Assembly: GCF_900637655.1 (NCBI RefSeq)
Contig: NZ_LR134384.1
Location: 2,954,501-3,018,500, forward strand
Direction: 5' to 3'
Origin: Segatella oris
Lineage (GTDB): Bacteria; Bacteroidota; Bacteroidia; Bacteroidales; Bacteroidaceae
DNA: 64,000 bases
Positions 36,511 through 47,072 of the stretch are shown one piece after another (position 1 is the stretch's first letter; each line of letters begins with the position of its first letter). A model generated the notes under the pieces. That model did no database searches and was not told the origin of the DNA. It saw only the letters and a program-made list of their open reading frames with translations. The position numbers and the translations under genes were made by a program.

Positions 36511-37745
36511 AACATCGTAGATATGCGCTTGATAGCTGCAACGAGGCCATCGACTTCATCTCTCGTGTTGTAAAGTGCAAAACTTGCACGTGACGTTCCG
36601 AGCACGCCCAAGCGATTCATAAGCGGCTGCGCACAGTGATGACCGGTGCGGATAGCAATACCGAGGCGATCGAGCAATGTCCCCATGTCCATGTGATGAA
36701 TGTCACGAAGCTGGAAACTGATAACGGCATCATGGCGTAAAGTAGTCAAATCGGCATCTTCAGTCACACCAAACAGCTTCATGCCTTCAATCTGTCGAAG
36801 TTGCATAATAGCATAACGCGTGAGGTCTTCCTCATGCTTCTGAATGGCATCCATGCCCAAATCTGTGACATACTCCAAGGCCTTGGCAAGACCTGTGGTA
36901 GCAATATAGTCGGGTGTTCCGGCCTCAAACTTCAATGGCGGACGCTCGAAAGTAGACTTTTCAAAGCTGACATTCTCAATCATCTCTCCTCCCCCTTGAT
37001 AAGGAGGAAGCTTGTCTAACCAATCTTCCTTGCCATATAACACACCGATACCCGTTGGCCCATAGATCTTATGCCCACTGAAAACAAAGAAATCGCAATC
37101 TAACTGCTGCATGTCGACCTTGAAATGAGGCGTGCTCTGGGCACCATCCACAACGACAGGAACATGGTGTTCATGGGCTATATGAATGACATCTTCCACA
37201 GGATTGATTGTTCCGAGCACATTGCTGACATGAGAGATACTGACAATCTTCGTCTTCGACGTAATCATTTTCTCGAAGACTTCAATATCCATACCGCCGT
37301 TGTCATCCATTGGAATGACTTTCAGTACAATGCCTTTTCGGGCCGCTTGAAGTTGCCAAGGCACGATATTGGAATGATGTTCAACGGTAGAAATAATGAC
37401 TTCATCACCTTCTTGCATGAAACCCTCACTGAAACTGGAGGCTATGAGGTTGAGTCCTTCGGTTGTTCCACGCGTGAAAACAATCTCATTCGTTGTCTTG
37501 GCATTGAGAAACTTGCGCACAGTCTCGCGGGCTCCCTCATGGAGTTCGGTGGCCTGCTGACTGAGCCAATGCACTCCACGGTGCACATTGGCATTGACGT
37601 TCAGATATTCTTCGCGCATCGTATCAAGCACACAAAGCGGCTTCTGCGTGGTAGCCGCATTGTCAAGATAAACGAGTGGGCGGTCATAAACCGTTCGCGA
37701 AAGAATTGGGAAATCTTTTCTTATCTGGTTTAAATCATATTGCAT
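36507..37745 (-). CDS. sufS: Cysteine desulfurase SufS
   Basis: A 412-residue group II cysteine desulfurase. The PLP lysine is Lys226 in SGHKIYGPTG, and the active cysteine Cys371 lies in RTGHHCAQP. It takes sulfur from cysteine for Fe-S cluster assembly on SufBCD. It is the last gene of sufBCDS, 50 nt after sufD. No sufE or sufU is nearby, so the sulfur acceptor is encoded elsewhere. Confidence 0.95.
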   Translation of the reverse strand: MQYDLNQIRKDFPILSRTVYDRPLVYLDNAATTQKPLCVLDTMREEYLNVNANVHRGVHWLSQQATELHEGARETVRKFLNAKTTNEIVFTRGTTEGLNLIASSFSEGFMQEGDEVIISTVEHHSNIVPWQLQAARKGIVLKVIPMDDNGGMDIEVFEKMITSKTKIVSISHVSNVLGTINPVEDVIHIAHEHHVPVVVDGAQSTPHFKVDMQQLDCDFFVFSGHKIYGPTGIGVLYGKEDWLDKLPPYQGGGEMIENVSFEKSTFERPPLKFEAGTPDYIATTGLAKALEYVTDLGMDAIQKHEEDLTRYAIMQLRQIEGMKLFGVTEDADLTTLRHDAVISFQLRDIHHMDMGTLLDRLGIAIRTGHHCAQPLMNRLGVLGTSRASFALYNTRDEVDGLVAAIKRISTMF

Positions 37746-37795
37746 AGTTTGAAAATCATTTCAATTCATCCATAATGCACTTATTAAAGCGACTC

Positions 37796-39139
37796 CTACT
37801 TACACAACTTACACCCCTCGCATTTATTCAATTCACCCCTAAATCGCTTTTCAACAAGATGATGAAGACGGTCACGCAATGGTTCAAGTTCCATTTTATC
37901 AATCACCTCATTAATGAAGGCGAACTCCAAAAGCAGCTTAGCTTCTTTCAGACTGATACCGCGTTGCTGCATATAGAACAGCGCAGCATCATTCAACTGG
38001 CCTACCGTTGAGCCATGTGCACACTTGACATCGTCGGCATAAATCTCAAGCATAGGTTGCGTGTACATGCGGGCAGTCTTTGTCACACAAAGGTTTTGAT
38101 TGGTTTCCTGACTGATAGTCTTCTGTGCATCGTGTCGGACGAGCACACGTCCGGCAAAGGCTCCCACGGCATTTTCATCAAGAACATACTTGTAAAGTTC
38201 ATTACTTGTGCAATGAGGTACCTGATGATCAATGAGTGTGTTATTGTCAACATGTTGCTGTTTGTCGGCAACTACGCAGCCATTACAGTGACATTCTGCC
38301 CCCTCGCCTTTGAAAACGAGGTCAAGACGGTTGCGAGTGACCCCATTATGCAATGTGATTACATTATGATTGACACGGCTGTTAGCTTGCTGCTCTATAT
38401 AAACATTGCTCACACGGACATTCTTCAAATGGGTTTCTTCAAGGCAATTGAGTTCTAAACTCGCATTATCACCCACGTAAGCCTCAATGACCTGCGTGGA
38501 AAGAAACTTGCGGTCGTCTGTTGCATGATCACAGAAAAGGAGTTTTGCCTCGGCACCTTGCTCCATGACGACAAGCACACGACGGTTTACCATGAGATCA
38601 ACGTCGGCACGAAGGATATTGATAATCTGAATGGTACGGTCGACTTTGACATTCTTGGAAACATAAACGAAAAGACCGTCCTGTGCCAACATCGTGTTCA
38701 AAGCCGTAATAGCATCCTCATGAGTGGCGGCAATCTGAGCATAATATTTAGCGATGAAATCGGGCTTTTCTGCCGCTATGTGCCTCAAAGAGTCAACAAT
38801 GACACCTACGGGAAGTTGAACCTGCGGGAGTTTCTGACTGTAGAAGCTGTCGTTAACAATAAAATAAAGAGACGTACTAAGGTTTGGTACGTCACATTTG
38901 AATGCGTCGTAAGGGTTCACCGGGATAGCTAAACGATTGAGATTCAGCCCATAATCAGGCGAAAATAAAGCTGCCATGTCGGTATACTTATAGCGTTCTA
39001 CCTTGCGTGTAGGGAACCCTTGCACCTTGAAATCGGCAAAAGCACGGTCGCGCACAGCGTTAAGAGGTTCGGCCGAATGACTTTTAATCATCTCCGAAGC
39101 CTCTGTGTAGAGGTCGATATATTGCTGTTCACTGTTCAT
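37796..39139 (-). CDS. sufD: Fe-S assembly protein SufD
   Basis: A 447-residue member of the SufB/SufD beta-helix family. The C-terminal part is the most conserved, with AGRVLVRHDAQKTISQETNQN and DDVKCAHGSTVGQLND in shortened form. It forms the scaffold complex with SufB and SufC. It lies 15 nt downstream of sufC. The protein ends in a cysteine-rich KCEGCKLCK motif that may bind metal; I do not know it as a general SufD feature. Confidence 0.93.
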   Translation of the reverse strand: MNSEQQYIDLYTEASEMIKSHSAEPLNAVRDRAFADFKVQGFPTRKVERYKYTDMAALFSPDYGLNLNRLAIPVNPYDAFKCDVPNLSTSLYFIVNDSFYSQKLPQVQLPVGVIVDSLRHIAAEKPDFIAKYYAQIAATHEDAITALNTMLAQDGLFVYVSKNVKVDRTIQIINILRADVDLMVNRRVLVVMEQGAEAKLLFCDHATDDRKFLSTQVIEAYVGDNASLELNCLEETHLKNVRVSNVYIEQQANSRVNHNVITLHNGVTRNRLDLVFKGEGAECHCNGCVVADKQQHVDNNTLIDHQVPHCTSNELYKYVLDENAVGAFAGRVLVRHDAQKTISQETNQNLCVTKTARMYTQPMLEIYADDVKCAHGSTVGQLNDAALFYMQQRGISLKEAKLLLEFAFINEVIDKMELEPLRDRLHHLVEKRFRGELNKCEGCKLCK

Positions 39140-39154
39140 GATTCTCCTCCTTTG

Positions 39155-39919
39155 TTATTCGCCATACAAGGCATCGGCCTCTTCCTTAATCCAATCATAG
39201 CCGTGCTGTTCAATCTCTTTGGCTAACTCTGCACCTGCAGTCTTGACGATACGCCCCTTATAAAGCACATGGACAAAATTCGGTTTGATCATATCCAAAA
39301 GGCGTTCGTAATGAGTGATCACGATAGCCGAAGTCTTTTCTGTGTGCATTTTATTGACACCATCGGCCACAATTCTCATGGCATCGACATCAAGTCCGGA
39401 GTCTGTTTCATCGAGAATACTGAGCTTCGGCTGTAACATAGCCATTTGAAATATTTCATTTCGTTTCTTCTCACCACCGGAGAAACCCTCATTAACTGAA
39501 CGATGTGCCAACTTACTATCCAAGTCGACAAGCTTCCGTTTCTCACGCATCAGCTTCAGAAAATCGGCAGCATTCAATGGTTCCTTGCCTTCATACTCGC
39601 GCTTTGCATTGATAGCGGCACGCATAAAGTTGGTCATTGACACTCCGGGTATCTCTACCGGATATTGGAACGAGAGGAACAAACCGGCGCAAGCGCGGTC
39701 TTCCGGTTTCATCTGCAACAGATCCTGACCATTGAAAAGCGCTTCACCTTCAGTCACCGTATACAGCGGATTACCCGTCAATACGGCACTCAAGGTTGAC
39801 TTACCCGAACCATTCGGTCCCATGATAGCATGGATTTCGCCATCGTTAATCGTGAGGTTGATGCCCTTTAATATTTCTTTGCCGGCTATCGTGGCATGCA
39901 AGTTTCTTACTTCTAACAT
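39155..39919 (-). CDS. sufC: Fe-S assembly ATPase SufC
   Basis: A 254-residue ABC-type ATPase without a membrane partner. Walker A is GPNGSGKS, the signature FSGGEKKRNEI, and Walker B LSILDETDSGLD, the SufC-specific variant. ATP hydrolysis drives rearrangement of SufB-SufD during cluster assembly. It is encoded between sufB and sufD. Confidence 0.96.
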   Translation of the reverse strand: MLEVRNLHATIAGKEILKGINLTINDGEIHAIMGPNGSGKSTLSAVLTGNPLYTVTEGEALFNGQDLLQMKPEDRACAGLFLSFQYPVEIPGVSMTNFMRAAINAKREYEGKEPLNAADFLKLMREKRKLVDLDSKLAHRSVNEGFSGGEKKRNEIFQMAMLQPKLSILDETDSGLDVDAMRIVADGVNKMHTEKTSAIVITHYERLLDMIKPNFVHVLYKGRIVKTAGAELAKEIEQHGYDWIKEEADALYGE

Positions 39920-39953
39920 TTTTCTCTCGTCAAAAATTGTTTTTAATTTCTGT

Positions 39954-41399
39954 TTATCCTACCGTTCCTTCAAGGCTCACACTTAACAACTTCTGAGCCT
40001 CAACAGCAAATTCCATCGGCAGTTTATTAAGCACTTCCTTGGCATACCCATTGACAATCAAGCCTACAGCCTGCTCCGTCGGGATGCCACGCTGGTTACA
40101 ATAGAAGAGTTGGTCTTCGGATATCTTGGATGTTGTGGCTTCATGTTCCACCACAGCACTATCATTATGGATATCCATATAAGGGAAGGTATGGGCTCCA
40201 CAGTCGCTGCCTAACAAAAGCGAATCGCACGAGCTGTAGTTTCGGGCATTATCAGCATTGGCGGTTGCACGTACAAGTCCGCGGTAAGAATTCTGGCTAT
40301 GACCGGCCGAAATACCTTTAGAGATGATGGTAGACTTGGTGTTTTTCCCCATATGTATCATCTTTGTACCAGTGTCGGCCTCTTGATAATGATTGGTTAC
40401 AGCAACACTATAGAACTCAGCTGTGGAGTTGTCACCCCGTAAGATGCAGGAAGGATACTTCCATGTGATTGCCGAACCGGTCTCAACCTGTGTCCAACTC
40501 AACTTCGAATTGACGCCACGCAGGTCGCCACGCTTAGTAACTAAGTTCAAGACTCCACCCTTTCCATGTTCATCTCCAGGATACCAGTTCTGCACAGTAG
40601 AGTACTTTACCTCGGCATTATCCTTTACTATGATTTCTACGATGGCTGCATGCAGTTGGTTTTCATCACGCATCGGCGCTGTACATCCCTCGAGATAACT
40701 CACATAAGCATTATCTTCAGCTACAATCAATGTACGTTCAAACTGCCCCGTATTACGGGCGTTGATACGGAAATAACTGCTAAGTTCCATCGGACAACGC
40801 ACCCCTTTGGGGATATAAACAAACGAACCGTCACTGAACACTGCACTGTTAAGGGCTGCAAAATAGTTGTCACGATAAGGCACTACACTGCCCAAATACT
40901 CCTTGACTAAATCAGAATGCTCCTTAACAGCCTCTCCTATACTACAGAAAATGATGCCTTTCTCGCGCAATTTTTCCTTGAACGTGGTCTTCACAGACAC
41001 GGAATCCATGATTGCATCAACTGCCGTCCCACTCAAAGCCAAGCGCTCTTCCAATGGAATGCCCAATTTATCGAAAGTCTTTTCGAGTTCCGGATCAATC
41101 TCTTTATTCTTAGGTTTCTTCGCTAATGGGTCTGCATAATAGGATATTCCCTGATAGTCTATCTCAGGAAGATGTACATGTCCCCACGCAGGTTGCTTGA
41201 GATCTTTCCAGTATTCGTAGGCTTTCAAGCGAAATTCAAGCAACCAATCGGGTTCTTCTTTCTTCTTTGAAATCAGGCGCACAATGTCTTCATTGAGTCC
41301 TTTCTCTATGATATCAGTCTGCACATCAGTAGTGAAACCGAACTCATATTTCTTTTCGGCCACCTGCTTTACAAACTCATTTTTCTCTCTTTCTGCCAT
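39954..41399 (-). CDS. sufB: Fe-S assembly protein SufB
   Basis: About 481 residues, with the conserved segments [30 protein letters not shown] and the C-terminal [15 protein letters not shown]. SufB carries the nascent cluster. ATG 41399 (MAEREKNEF) was preferred for its A-rich upstream context; an in-frame ATG at 41420 would add seven residues. It heads sufBCDS. A 12-bp inverted repeat lies about 80 nt upstream. Confidence 0.93.
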   Translation of the reverse strand: MAEREKNEFVKQVAEKKYEFGFTTDVQTDIIEKGLNEDIVRLISKKKEEPDWLLEFRLKAYEYWKDLKQPAWGHVHLPEIDYQGISYYADPLAKKPKNKEIDPELEKTFDKLGIPLEERLALSGTAVDAIMDSVSVKTTFKEKLREKGIIFCSIGEAVKEHSDLVKEYLGSVVPYRDNYFAALNSAVFSDGSFVYIPKGVRCPMELSSYFRINARNTGQFERTLIVAEDNAYVSYLEGCTAPMRDENQLHAAIVEIIVKDNAEVKYSTVQNWYPGDEHGKGGVLNLVTKRGDLRGVNSKLSWTQVETGSAITWKYPSCILRGDNSTAEFYSVAVTNHYQEADTGTKMIHMGKNTKSTIISKGISAGHSQNSYRGLVRATANADNARNYSSCDSLLLGSDCGAHTFPYMDIHNDSAVVEHEATTSKISEDQLFYCNQRGIPTEQAVGLIVNGYAKEVLNKLPMEFAVEAQKLLSVSLEGTVG

Positions 41400-41481
41400 T
41401 TTACAAATATCTGTATTCATGGAATAGCCACAACAAATAATGTACCATTTCTCCTTTGGTCACATTTGTTATTAACTACAA

Positions 41482-41516
41482 TAGTGACACTCTGTCATTA
41501 CCGGAGAGTGTCACTA
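41482..41516. promoter_or_regulatory. 12-bp perfect inverted repeat upstream of sufB
   Basis: TAGTGACACTCT (41482-41493) and AGAGTGTCACTA (41505-41516) are separated by 11 nt, in the 178-nt gap between infB and sufB. On the minus strand no T-run follows, so it looks less like a terminator than an operator or leader stem. TTATTTG nearer to sufB is a poor -7 candidate. Confidence 0.55.
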
Positions 41517-41577
41517 CCTTATTATATATAAGCAAAGAGAAAGCCACTCTGTTCATGAAATGGCCTCTCTGTTGCTA

Positions 41578-44328
41578 TTACAACTTCTGTTCTACCTCAA
41601 TTTCTGTAAAGGTTTCAATAATATCACCCTCCATGATATCATTATAGTTGACAAGACTCAAGCCACATTCCATACCCATAGGTACTTCCTTGACATCATC
41701 CTTGTAACGTTTCAAGGCATTAATCTCGGCCGTACGAACAACGATACCATCGCGAACCACACGGGCCTTATCCTTGGCATGAACCTTACCTTCGGTGACA
41801 AGACCACCGGCAATGGTACCCACCTTGGATATCTTGAACACTTGTTGTACTTCAATCTGACCGGTAACGATTTCTTTTGTCACCTTATCCAGCATACCAA
41901 CCATTGCACTCTTGATGTCGTCGATAGCATCATAAATGATTGAATAGGTGTTAATCTCCACACCTTCACGGTCGGCCAACTTACGAGCTTCTGATGAAGG
42001 ACGTACCTGGAACCCTACAATGACAGCATCAGAAGCACTGGCTAACATCACATCATTCTCACTAATCTGACCTACGGCCTTGCTGATGACATTCACCTGA
42101 ACCTTTTCTGTAGAAAGCTTAATGAACGAATCGCTCAATGCCTCAATAGAACCATCGGTGTCACCCTTAACGATAATGTTAAGCTCATGGAACTCTCCGC
42201 GAGCAATGCGATGCGAAATATCACCAAGTGTAAGGCGCTTTTGCGTACGCAGACCCTGCTCACGCTGCAACTGTTCGCGCTTGTTGGCAATCTCACGAGC
42301 CTCCTGTTCTGTCTCCAAGACATGGAACAAGTCACCCGCCGTAGGTGCACCATTCAAGCCAAGGATAATTGCTGGTTCGGCAGGACCAGCCTTTTCAATG
42401 CGCTGGTTACGCTCATTGAACATGGCTTTAATACGTCCCCAGCTCGTACCTGCAATAACAATATCACCGATTTTCAACGTACCGTTGCTCACTAAGACCG
42501 TGCTCACAAAACCACGCCCCTTATCAAGCGAAGACTCAATAATCGTTCCGGTAGCCTTTCTGTTGGGGTTAGCTTTGAGATCAAGCATTTCTGCTTCGAG
42601 CAGCACCTTATCAAGAAGAGCATCTACACCGACACCTTTCTTTGCACTGATCTCCTGACATTGGAACTTACCGCCCCACTCTTCTACAAGCAAGTTCATA
42701 TTAGCCAAGTCCTCACGTATCTTGTCAGGATTGGCCCCGGGCTTGTCTATCTTGTTGATTGCAAACACCATTGGCACCCCAGCAGCCTGCGCATGAGCAA
42801 TAGCCTCCTTGGTTGTAGGCATCACGGAGTCGTCAGCTGCAATGATGATAATGGCGATATCAGTCACCTGTGCACCACGGGCACGCATAGCAGTAAAGGC
42901 TTCGTGTCCCGGAGTATCAAGGAATGTCACCTTCTGCCCATTCTTCAATGTAACGCTGTATGCACCGATATGCTGTGTAATACCACCGGCTTCACCTGCA
43001 ATTACATTGGTATTTCGGATATGATCGAGCAGCGAAGTCTTACCGTGGTCGACGTGTCCCATCACCGTTACAATCGGTGCACGCGGTACAAGATCGTTCT
43101 CGTCGTCAACATCTTCACTGACAGCTTCCTGCACTTCTGCACTGACATATTCGGTCTTGAAACCGAATTCGTCTGCCACCATATTAATGGTTTCGGCATC
43201 AAGTCGCTGGTTTATGGAAACCATGATGCCTACACTCATCAGCGTAGAAATAACTTGTGTCACGCTGATATTCATCATCGTGGCCAACTCGCTGACGGTA
43301 ACAAACTCCGTAAGTTTCAGTATTTTTGCTTCTTTACGCTCTGCATTGGCTTCCTGCTGAAGCTTCTCCTGCACAGCTTCGCGCTTCTCTTTACGATATT
43401 TCGCGCCTTTCTTGTTCTGGCTCTTACTTGTCAGTCGGGCCAAAGTTTCTTTCACCTGGCGTGCTACAGCCTCATCGTCTACCTCTAAAGGCTTCTGATT
43501 ACGCTTGTTGCGGTTCTTCTTATTCTTGTTCTTTCCGCCATTAGCGCCATTGTTACTGCCATTATTCTGCTTGGCTTCGGCATTGATATCCACGCGTTCC
43601 TTATTAATACGGACACGCTTCTTCCGCTCACCACCATGCTGCGTAGCAGCCTTTTCTTCACGCTCCTTGCGTTTTTCTTCTTTCGACTTCTTCTTCGGAC
43701 GTGTGCTCTGATTAAGTGCATCGAGGTCAATCTTGCCCAACACATTCACCTTTGGACTGTTGAGTATCTTCTTCTCACTTTTCAAAGTGAAGATTGCATC
43801 ACCGTCTTTCTCCTCTGCAACAGGCTTTTCTACAGCCTCTTCCTTGGGGGCTTCAACTGGTTTCTCCACCTTTGGTTCAGACTTCGGAGCTACAGGTTTC
43901 GGAGCCTTGACTTTCTTTTCCGGCTCTGGGCTGACGGCAGCAGCCTTCACTTCTGGAGCCTTTTTCTCTTCCGGAGCAGCAGACTTTTTAGCCGAAGGAG
44001 CTTTACCAATGCTGTCGAGATCAATCTTTCCCATAGGTTTATACACCTGCTGGTTAGACGATTCAAGTAAGCTTTCAGCACGATTATCCTTCGCCTCTGG
44101 CGTACGCTTCTTCTCTTTGGGTTTCTTCTGGAACAGCTTTTCAGCCTCATTGCGCACAGCGGCATCCTGTTTGAACGCCTCAACGAGTGCCTGATACTGG
44201 GCTTCATTGAGTTTAAAACTCAAGTCGTCCTTCACCTCTCCCAGTTCTGCTTTCTTTGTAAGGAAGTCAACTGCCGTTTGACGTCCTATGTTTAACTCAC
44301 GTAATGCTTTGTTTAATCTGATGCTCAT
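41578..44328 (-). CDS. infB: Translation initiation factor IF-2
   Basis: A 916-residue protein. A short IF2 N-terminal helix bundle is followed by a long Lys/Pro/Glu/Ala-rich variable region (residues about 80-320) and a second N-domain. The G domain has [10 protein letters not shown] near residue 424, DTPGHEAF and NKIDKPGA, and domains II-IV complete the protein. It positions initiator tRNA on the 30S subunit. It is third in the rimP-nusA-infB unit, 70 nt after nusA. Confidence 0.96.
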   Translation of the reverse strand: MSIRLNKALRELNIGRQTAVDFLTKKAELGEVKDDLSFKLNEAQYQALVEAFKQDAAVRNEAEKLFQKKPKEKKRTPEAKDNRAESLLESSNQQVYKPMGKIDLDSIGKAPSAKKSAAPEEKKAPEVKAAAVSPEPEKKVKAPKPVAPKSEPKVEKPVEAPKEEAVEKPVAEEKDGDAIFTLKSEKKILNSPKVNVLGKIDLDALNQSTRPKKKSKEEKRKEREEKAATQHGGERKKRVRINKERVDINAEAKQNNGSNNGANGGKNKNKKNRNKRNQKPLEVDDEAVARQVKETLARLTSKSQNKKGAKYRKEKREAVQEKLQQEANAERKEAKILKLTEFVTVSELATMMNISVTQVISTLMSVGIMVSINQRLDAETINMVADEFGFKTEYVSAEVQEAVSEDVDDENDLVPRAPIVTVMGHVDHGKTSLLDHIRNTNVIAGEAGGITQHIGAYSVTLKNGQKVTFLDTPGHEAFTAMRARGAQVTDIAIIIIAADDSVMPTTKEAIAHAQAAGVPMVFAINKIDKPGANPDKIREDLANMNLLVEEWGGKFQCQEISAKKGVGVDALLDKVLLEAEMLDLKANPNRKATGTIIESSLDKGRGFVSTVLVSNGTLKIGDIVIAGTSWGRIKAMFNERNQRIEKAGPAEPAIILGLNGAPTAGDLFHVLETEQEAREIANKREQLQREQGLRTQKRLTLGDISHRIARGEFHELNIIVKGDTDGSIEALSDSFIKLSTEKVQVNVISKAVGQISENDVMLASASDAVIVGFQVRPSSEARKLADREGVEINTYSIIYDAIDDIKSAMVGMLDKVTKEIVTGQIEVQQVFKISKVGTIAGGLVTEGKVHAKDKARVVRDGIVVRTAEINALKRYKDDVKEVPMGMECGLSLVNYNDIMEGDIIETFTEIEVEQKL

Positions 44329-44398
44329 GTATTTATTTTACTTCTTTTTTCTTATCAAGTGTTTCTTTTATCCGACGGCGTCTCATCTCTCAATCCAC

Positions 44399-45664
44399 TT
44401 ACTGCTCAAACTCAGCACGCAGCACATTGATGACATGATCCACGGTCTCTTCTTCAAGATCGGCTTTTTCAATGAGCATTTCACGCGGTGCATTGAGCAC
44501 AGCCTTGGCCGTATCAAGCCCAATACTCTTAATGGCATCAATCACCCATTGGTCGATTTCATCGGAGAATTCATCCAAGTAGATATCCTCATCGGCTTCT
44601 CCCTCTGGCACTTCACGGAACACATCAATGGTGTATTCGGTCAACATAGAGGCCAACTTGATATTCAAACCACCGCGTCCGATAGCCAGACTGACTTCTT
44701 CGGGCTGCAGATAAACCTCTGCCTTGTGGTTTTCCTCATCGATATTGATACTGCTCACACGAGCCGGACTCAATGCTCTTTGAATGAAGAGATTGATATT
44801 TGTCGTGTAGTTCACTACGTCGAGGTTTTCATTGCAAAGCTCGCGGACAATGCCATGCACGCGACTTCCTTTCACACCCACACATGCACCAACCGGATCT
44901 ATGCGGTCATCAAAGCTCTCAACAGCTATCTTGGCACGTTCTCCCGGCATGCGGGCAATCTTGCGAATGGCAATCAGTCCGTCATTGATTTCCGGCACCT
45001 CAGCCTCAAGCAGACGTTCAAGGAACATCGAACTTGTACGCGAAAGGATAATCTTCGGATTATTGTTCTCGTTGTCTACACGCAGAATAACGGCACGAAT
45101 AGTCTCGCCTTTGCGATAGACATCAGCAGGAATCTGCTCACTCTTAGGAAGAATCAGTTCGTTGTTCTCATCGTCAACGACAAGCACCTCACGCTTCCAA
45201 ATCTGATAAACCTCACCCGAAACAATCTGTCCTACGCGATCCTTGTATTTATTATAGAGCGTATCGTGCTCCAATTCCAATATCTTTGAAGCCAACGTCT
45301 GACGAAGATTTAAGATTGCACGACGGCCAAACTTAGCAAAGTTCACCTGTTCGGAGACTTCCTCACCAATTTCATAATCGGGTTCAATCTTGAGCGCTTC
45401 TCCCAATGCAATCTGCTTGTTCTCGTCTTCAACTTCACCGTCAGCCACTACAACGCGGTTGCGATAAATCTCAAAGTCGCCTTTATCGGGGTTCACGATA
45501 ACGTCGAAATTCTCGTCACTGCCGAAGATCTTGGCAAGCACATTGCGGAAACTCTCCTCCAAAACGCTTACCAATGTCGTACGGTCGATATTCTTCGTAT
45601 CCTTAAACTCACGGAAAGTATCGATCATACTGATCTGCTCTTCTTCATTTTTTCTTGCTGCCAT
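44399..45664 (-). CDS. nusA: Transcription termination/antitermination factor NusA
   Basis: A 421-residue protein with the NusA N-terminal RNA-polymerase-binding domain, an S1 domain (GQIVSGEVYQIWKREVLVV) and KH domains (DPVGACVGVKGSRVHGIV, LAIGRGGLNIKLA). It lacks the acidic C-terminal repeats of enterobacterial NusA, as is usual outside Proteobacteria. It lies 5 nt downstream of rimP. Confidence 0.95.
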   Translation of the reverse strand: MAARKNEEEQISMIDTFREFKDTKNIDRTTLVSVLEESFRNVLAKIFGSDENFDVIVNPDKGDFEIYRNRVVVADGEVEDENKQIALGEALKIEPDYEIGEEVSEQVNFAKFGRRAILNLRQTLASKILELEHDTLYNKYKDRVGQIVSGEVYQIWKREVLVVDDENNELILPKSEQIPADVYRKGETIRAVILRVDNENNNPKIILSRTSSMFLERLLEAEVPEINDGLIAIRKIARMPGERAKIAVESFDDRIDPVGACVGVKGSRVHGIVRELCNENLDVVNYTTNINLFIQRALSPARVSSINIDEENHKAEVYLQPEEVSLAIGRGGLNIKLASMLTEYTIDVFREVPEGEADEDIYLDEFSDEIDQWVIDAIKSIGLDTAKAVLNAPREMLIEKADLEEETVDHVINVLRAEFEQ

Positions 45665-45669
45665 AGCCT

Positions 45670-46137
45670 TTATTTGAAACTTATTAAGTATTTAGTATAT
45701 TTCACATTATCCATTTTGAAAGCATGGTCTACATCCATTTTCTGCGGACGTCTCTTCCCCTCCACCTTGACTTTTTCATTCACAGTCACCGTAAAGTCGT
45801 TGCCGTCAACGCTCTTCAGCACGCCCTGGAATTTCTTCCCATCAGCATCCATCACTTCAACTTCCTTGCCGATGAAGTTCACATATTGCTGCATGACCTT
45901 GAAAGGCTGTCCCAATCCAGCCGAACCGACCTCTAATTCATAGTCTTCTTCGTCACGACTGAGACGGTCTTCAATATACTTGCTCAACGCCACACAGTCT
46001 TCAATCCAAACGCCATCAGCGTGGTCGATCTCAACAACAATCTTGTCATCCGGGCTGATATCTATGCCCACAAGAAAGTACTCCTTGTCTGCCAGCCACT
46101 CATCTACTAATTTCTTTACGACGTTTTTGTCAATCAT
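45670..46137 (-). CDS. rimP: Ribosome maturation factor RimP
   Basis: 155 residues from ATG 46137 (MIDKNVVKKLVDEW). This was chosen over an open extension upstream that runs through the promoter. It has the RimP core (VEIDHADGVWIEDCVALSKYIEDRL, then YELEVGSAGLGQPF, each shortened) and a C-terminal SH3-like domain (VLKSVDGNDFTVTV). GSAGLGQP stands where most RimP proteins have SSPGLDRP. It helps 30S maturation. Confidence 0.92.
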   Translation of the reverse strand: MIDKNVVKKLVDEWLADKEYFLVGIDISPDDKIVVEIDHADGVWIEDCVALSKYIEDRLSRDEEDYELEVGSAGLGQPFKVMQQYVNFIGKEVEVMDADGKKFQGVLKSVDGNDFTVTVNEKVKVEGKRRPQKMDVDHAFKMDNVKYTKYLISFK

Positions 46138-46199
46138 ATATGTTTTATTAAAATAAAATGAGGAACTCTCTGCGGAGTCCCTCATTCCTCTGAACGCTG

Positions 46200-46231
46200 C
46201 AAAATTACAAAAATTCCTTGTAACATGCAAA
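46200..46231 (-). promoter_or_regulatory. Promoter of rimP-nusA-infB
   Basis: On the minus strand TTTG (46231-46228), exactly 20 nt, and TAATTTTG (46207-46200) match both elements. It lies about 63 nt before the rimP start codon. Confidence 0.8.
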
Positions 46232-46354
46232 CGTTTTGCCTTTTTATTTCATCCACTATGTTACCTCATACCATTCTGCGCCTCTGCTCACCGCCAAGAA
46301 ACAGCATCCAAACATGCGCTTTTCCCTTGCGCTTTTCATGTAAAGTTGATTTCC

Positions 46355-46415
46355 CGTTTTTAACATTTCGACACCTTCTCGAATAGAAATGAAAAGCCAT
46401 ATCCCAGGCTTATGT
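46355..46415 (+). repeat. Upstream module shared with 33542-33602
   Basis: This 61-nt ungapped block begins CGTTTTTAACA and ends GGCTTATGT. It matches 33542-33602 in about 44 of 61 positions. In both places it stands 48 nt before the first 22-bp step. Its GTTTTTAACATTTCG also occurs, inverted, at 6778-6792. Confidence 0.7.
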
Positions 46416-46462
46416 GAAGTCTTTTCAATGCACGTGCAAAGCTACTTCATTGCTTCGGTATC

Positions 46463-46572
46463 CTCATTTATGTCTCCTTGTCTTTCAATTTCAGTCATTT
46501 CACCCTGCAAGAAGACCGAGATGACCTTGCCATTTGACGCAGAATACACCGCAATCTGACGCAAATCACAAC
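46463..46572 (+). repeat. 22-bp periodic intergenic array J1, five units
   Basis: Five 22-bp steps, the first three decayed (cores TATGTCT, TCAGTCA, AGACCGA) and the last two canonical (TGACGCA twice). A sixth in-phase step has TGCATGA. TGATTGTCAATAGC begins at 46623, 51 nt after unit 5. It lies in the 1.4-kb gap between rimP and the glycine-lipid genes. Confidence 0.72.
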
Positions 46573-46818
46573 GCTTTCTGCATGATTTTTCTTCACAATT
46601 CGATTAGAAACTCATAGCCATCTGATTGTCAATAGCTTGCAAAACATCCAAAAACAACATATATTTCTATATTAAAAACTCCTTATTTTCAAATCTATAA
46701 AAGCACCTCTATACCTCGAACTAAAGACAATTAACAAATAACAACAAGAGGTAATCTCTACCCTATTGTTTCATCGTAATGACCATGTGGCAAGATAACA
46801 GGCGAGAGGTGGGAGGGC

Positions 46819-47055
46819 AACTCGGTACGAGTTGTGTGTTTGAAAGCCCCACGTTGGCGAGCGAAGTGAACCTACGTGGGGATTAAATGGACGCATGAAA
46901 TGAACCCGATATGGGTTCAGCTTTTTCGTATCCGCCACGTAATTGGAAGAAACAAAACCCGTACCGGGTTTGAAAACCACGCGTTCTCACTCCCCCGAGG
47001 TAGGCTCGTTCCTCGCCAACCACGGGCTTTCAAAAGCATAACTGCTATGCAGTTA
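46819..47055. repeat. Cluster of compact palindromes in two inverted composite elements (REP/BIME-like)
   Basis: Hairpins: AACTCG-GTA-CGAGTT (46819-46833), CCCCACGT/ACGTGGGG (46847-46881), GAACCC-GATAT-GGGTTC (46902-46918), AAACCCG-TAC-CGGGTTT (46955-46971), TAACTGC-TAT-GCAGTTA (47039-47055). The first and last are each followed, in opposite directions, by 5 nt, TTTGAAAGCCC and TTGGCGAG, so two similar composite elements face each other. No REP-associated transposase gene is in the window. Confidence 0.7.
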
Positions 47056-47072
47056 CTACATGAGAAATGCCT

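Noticed and set aside
46771..46980. Frames across the palindrome cluster and the 66-bp tandem repeat (also 47067-47249 and 47101-47283)
   Set aside because: Their protein sequence is only the translation of repeats, on both strands, without start context or family.
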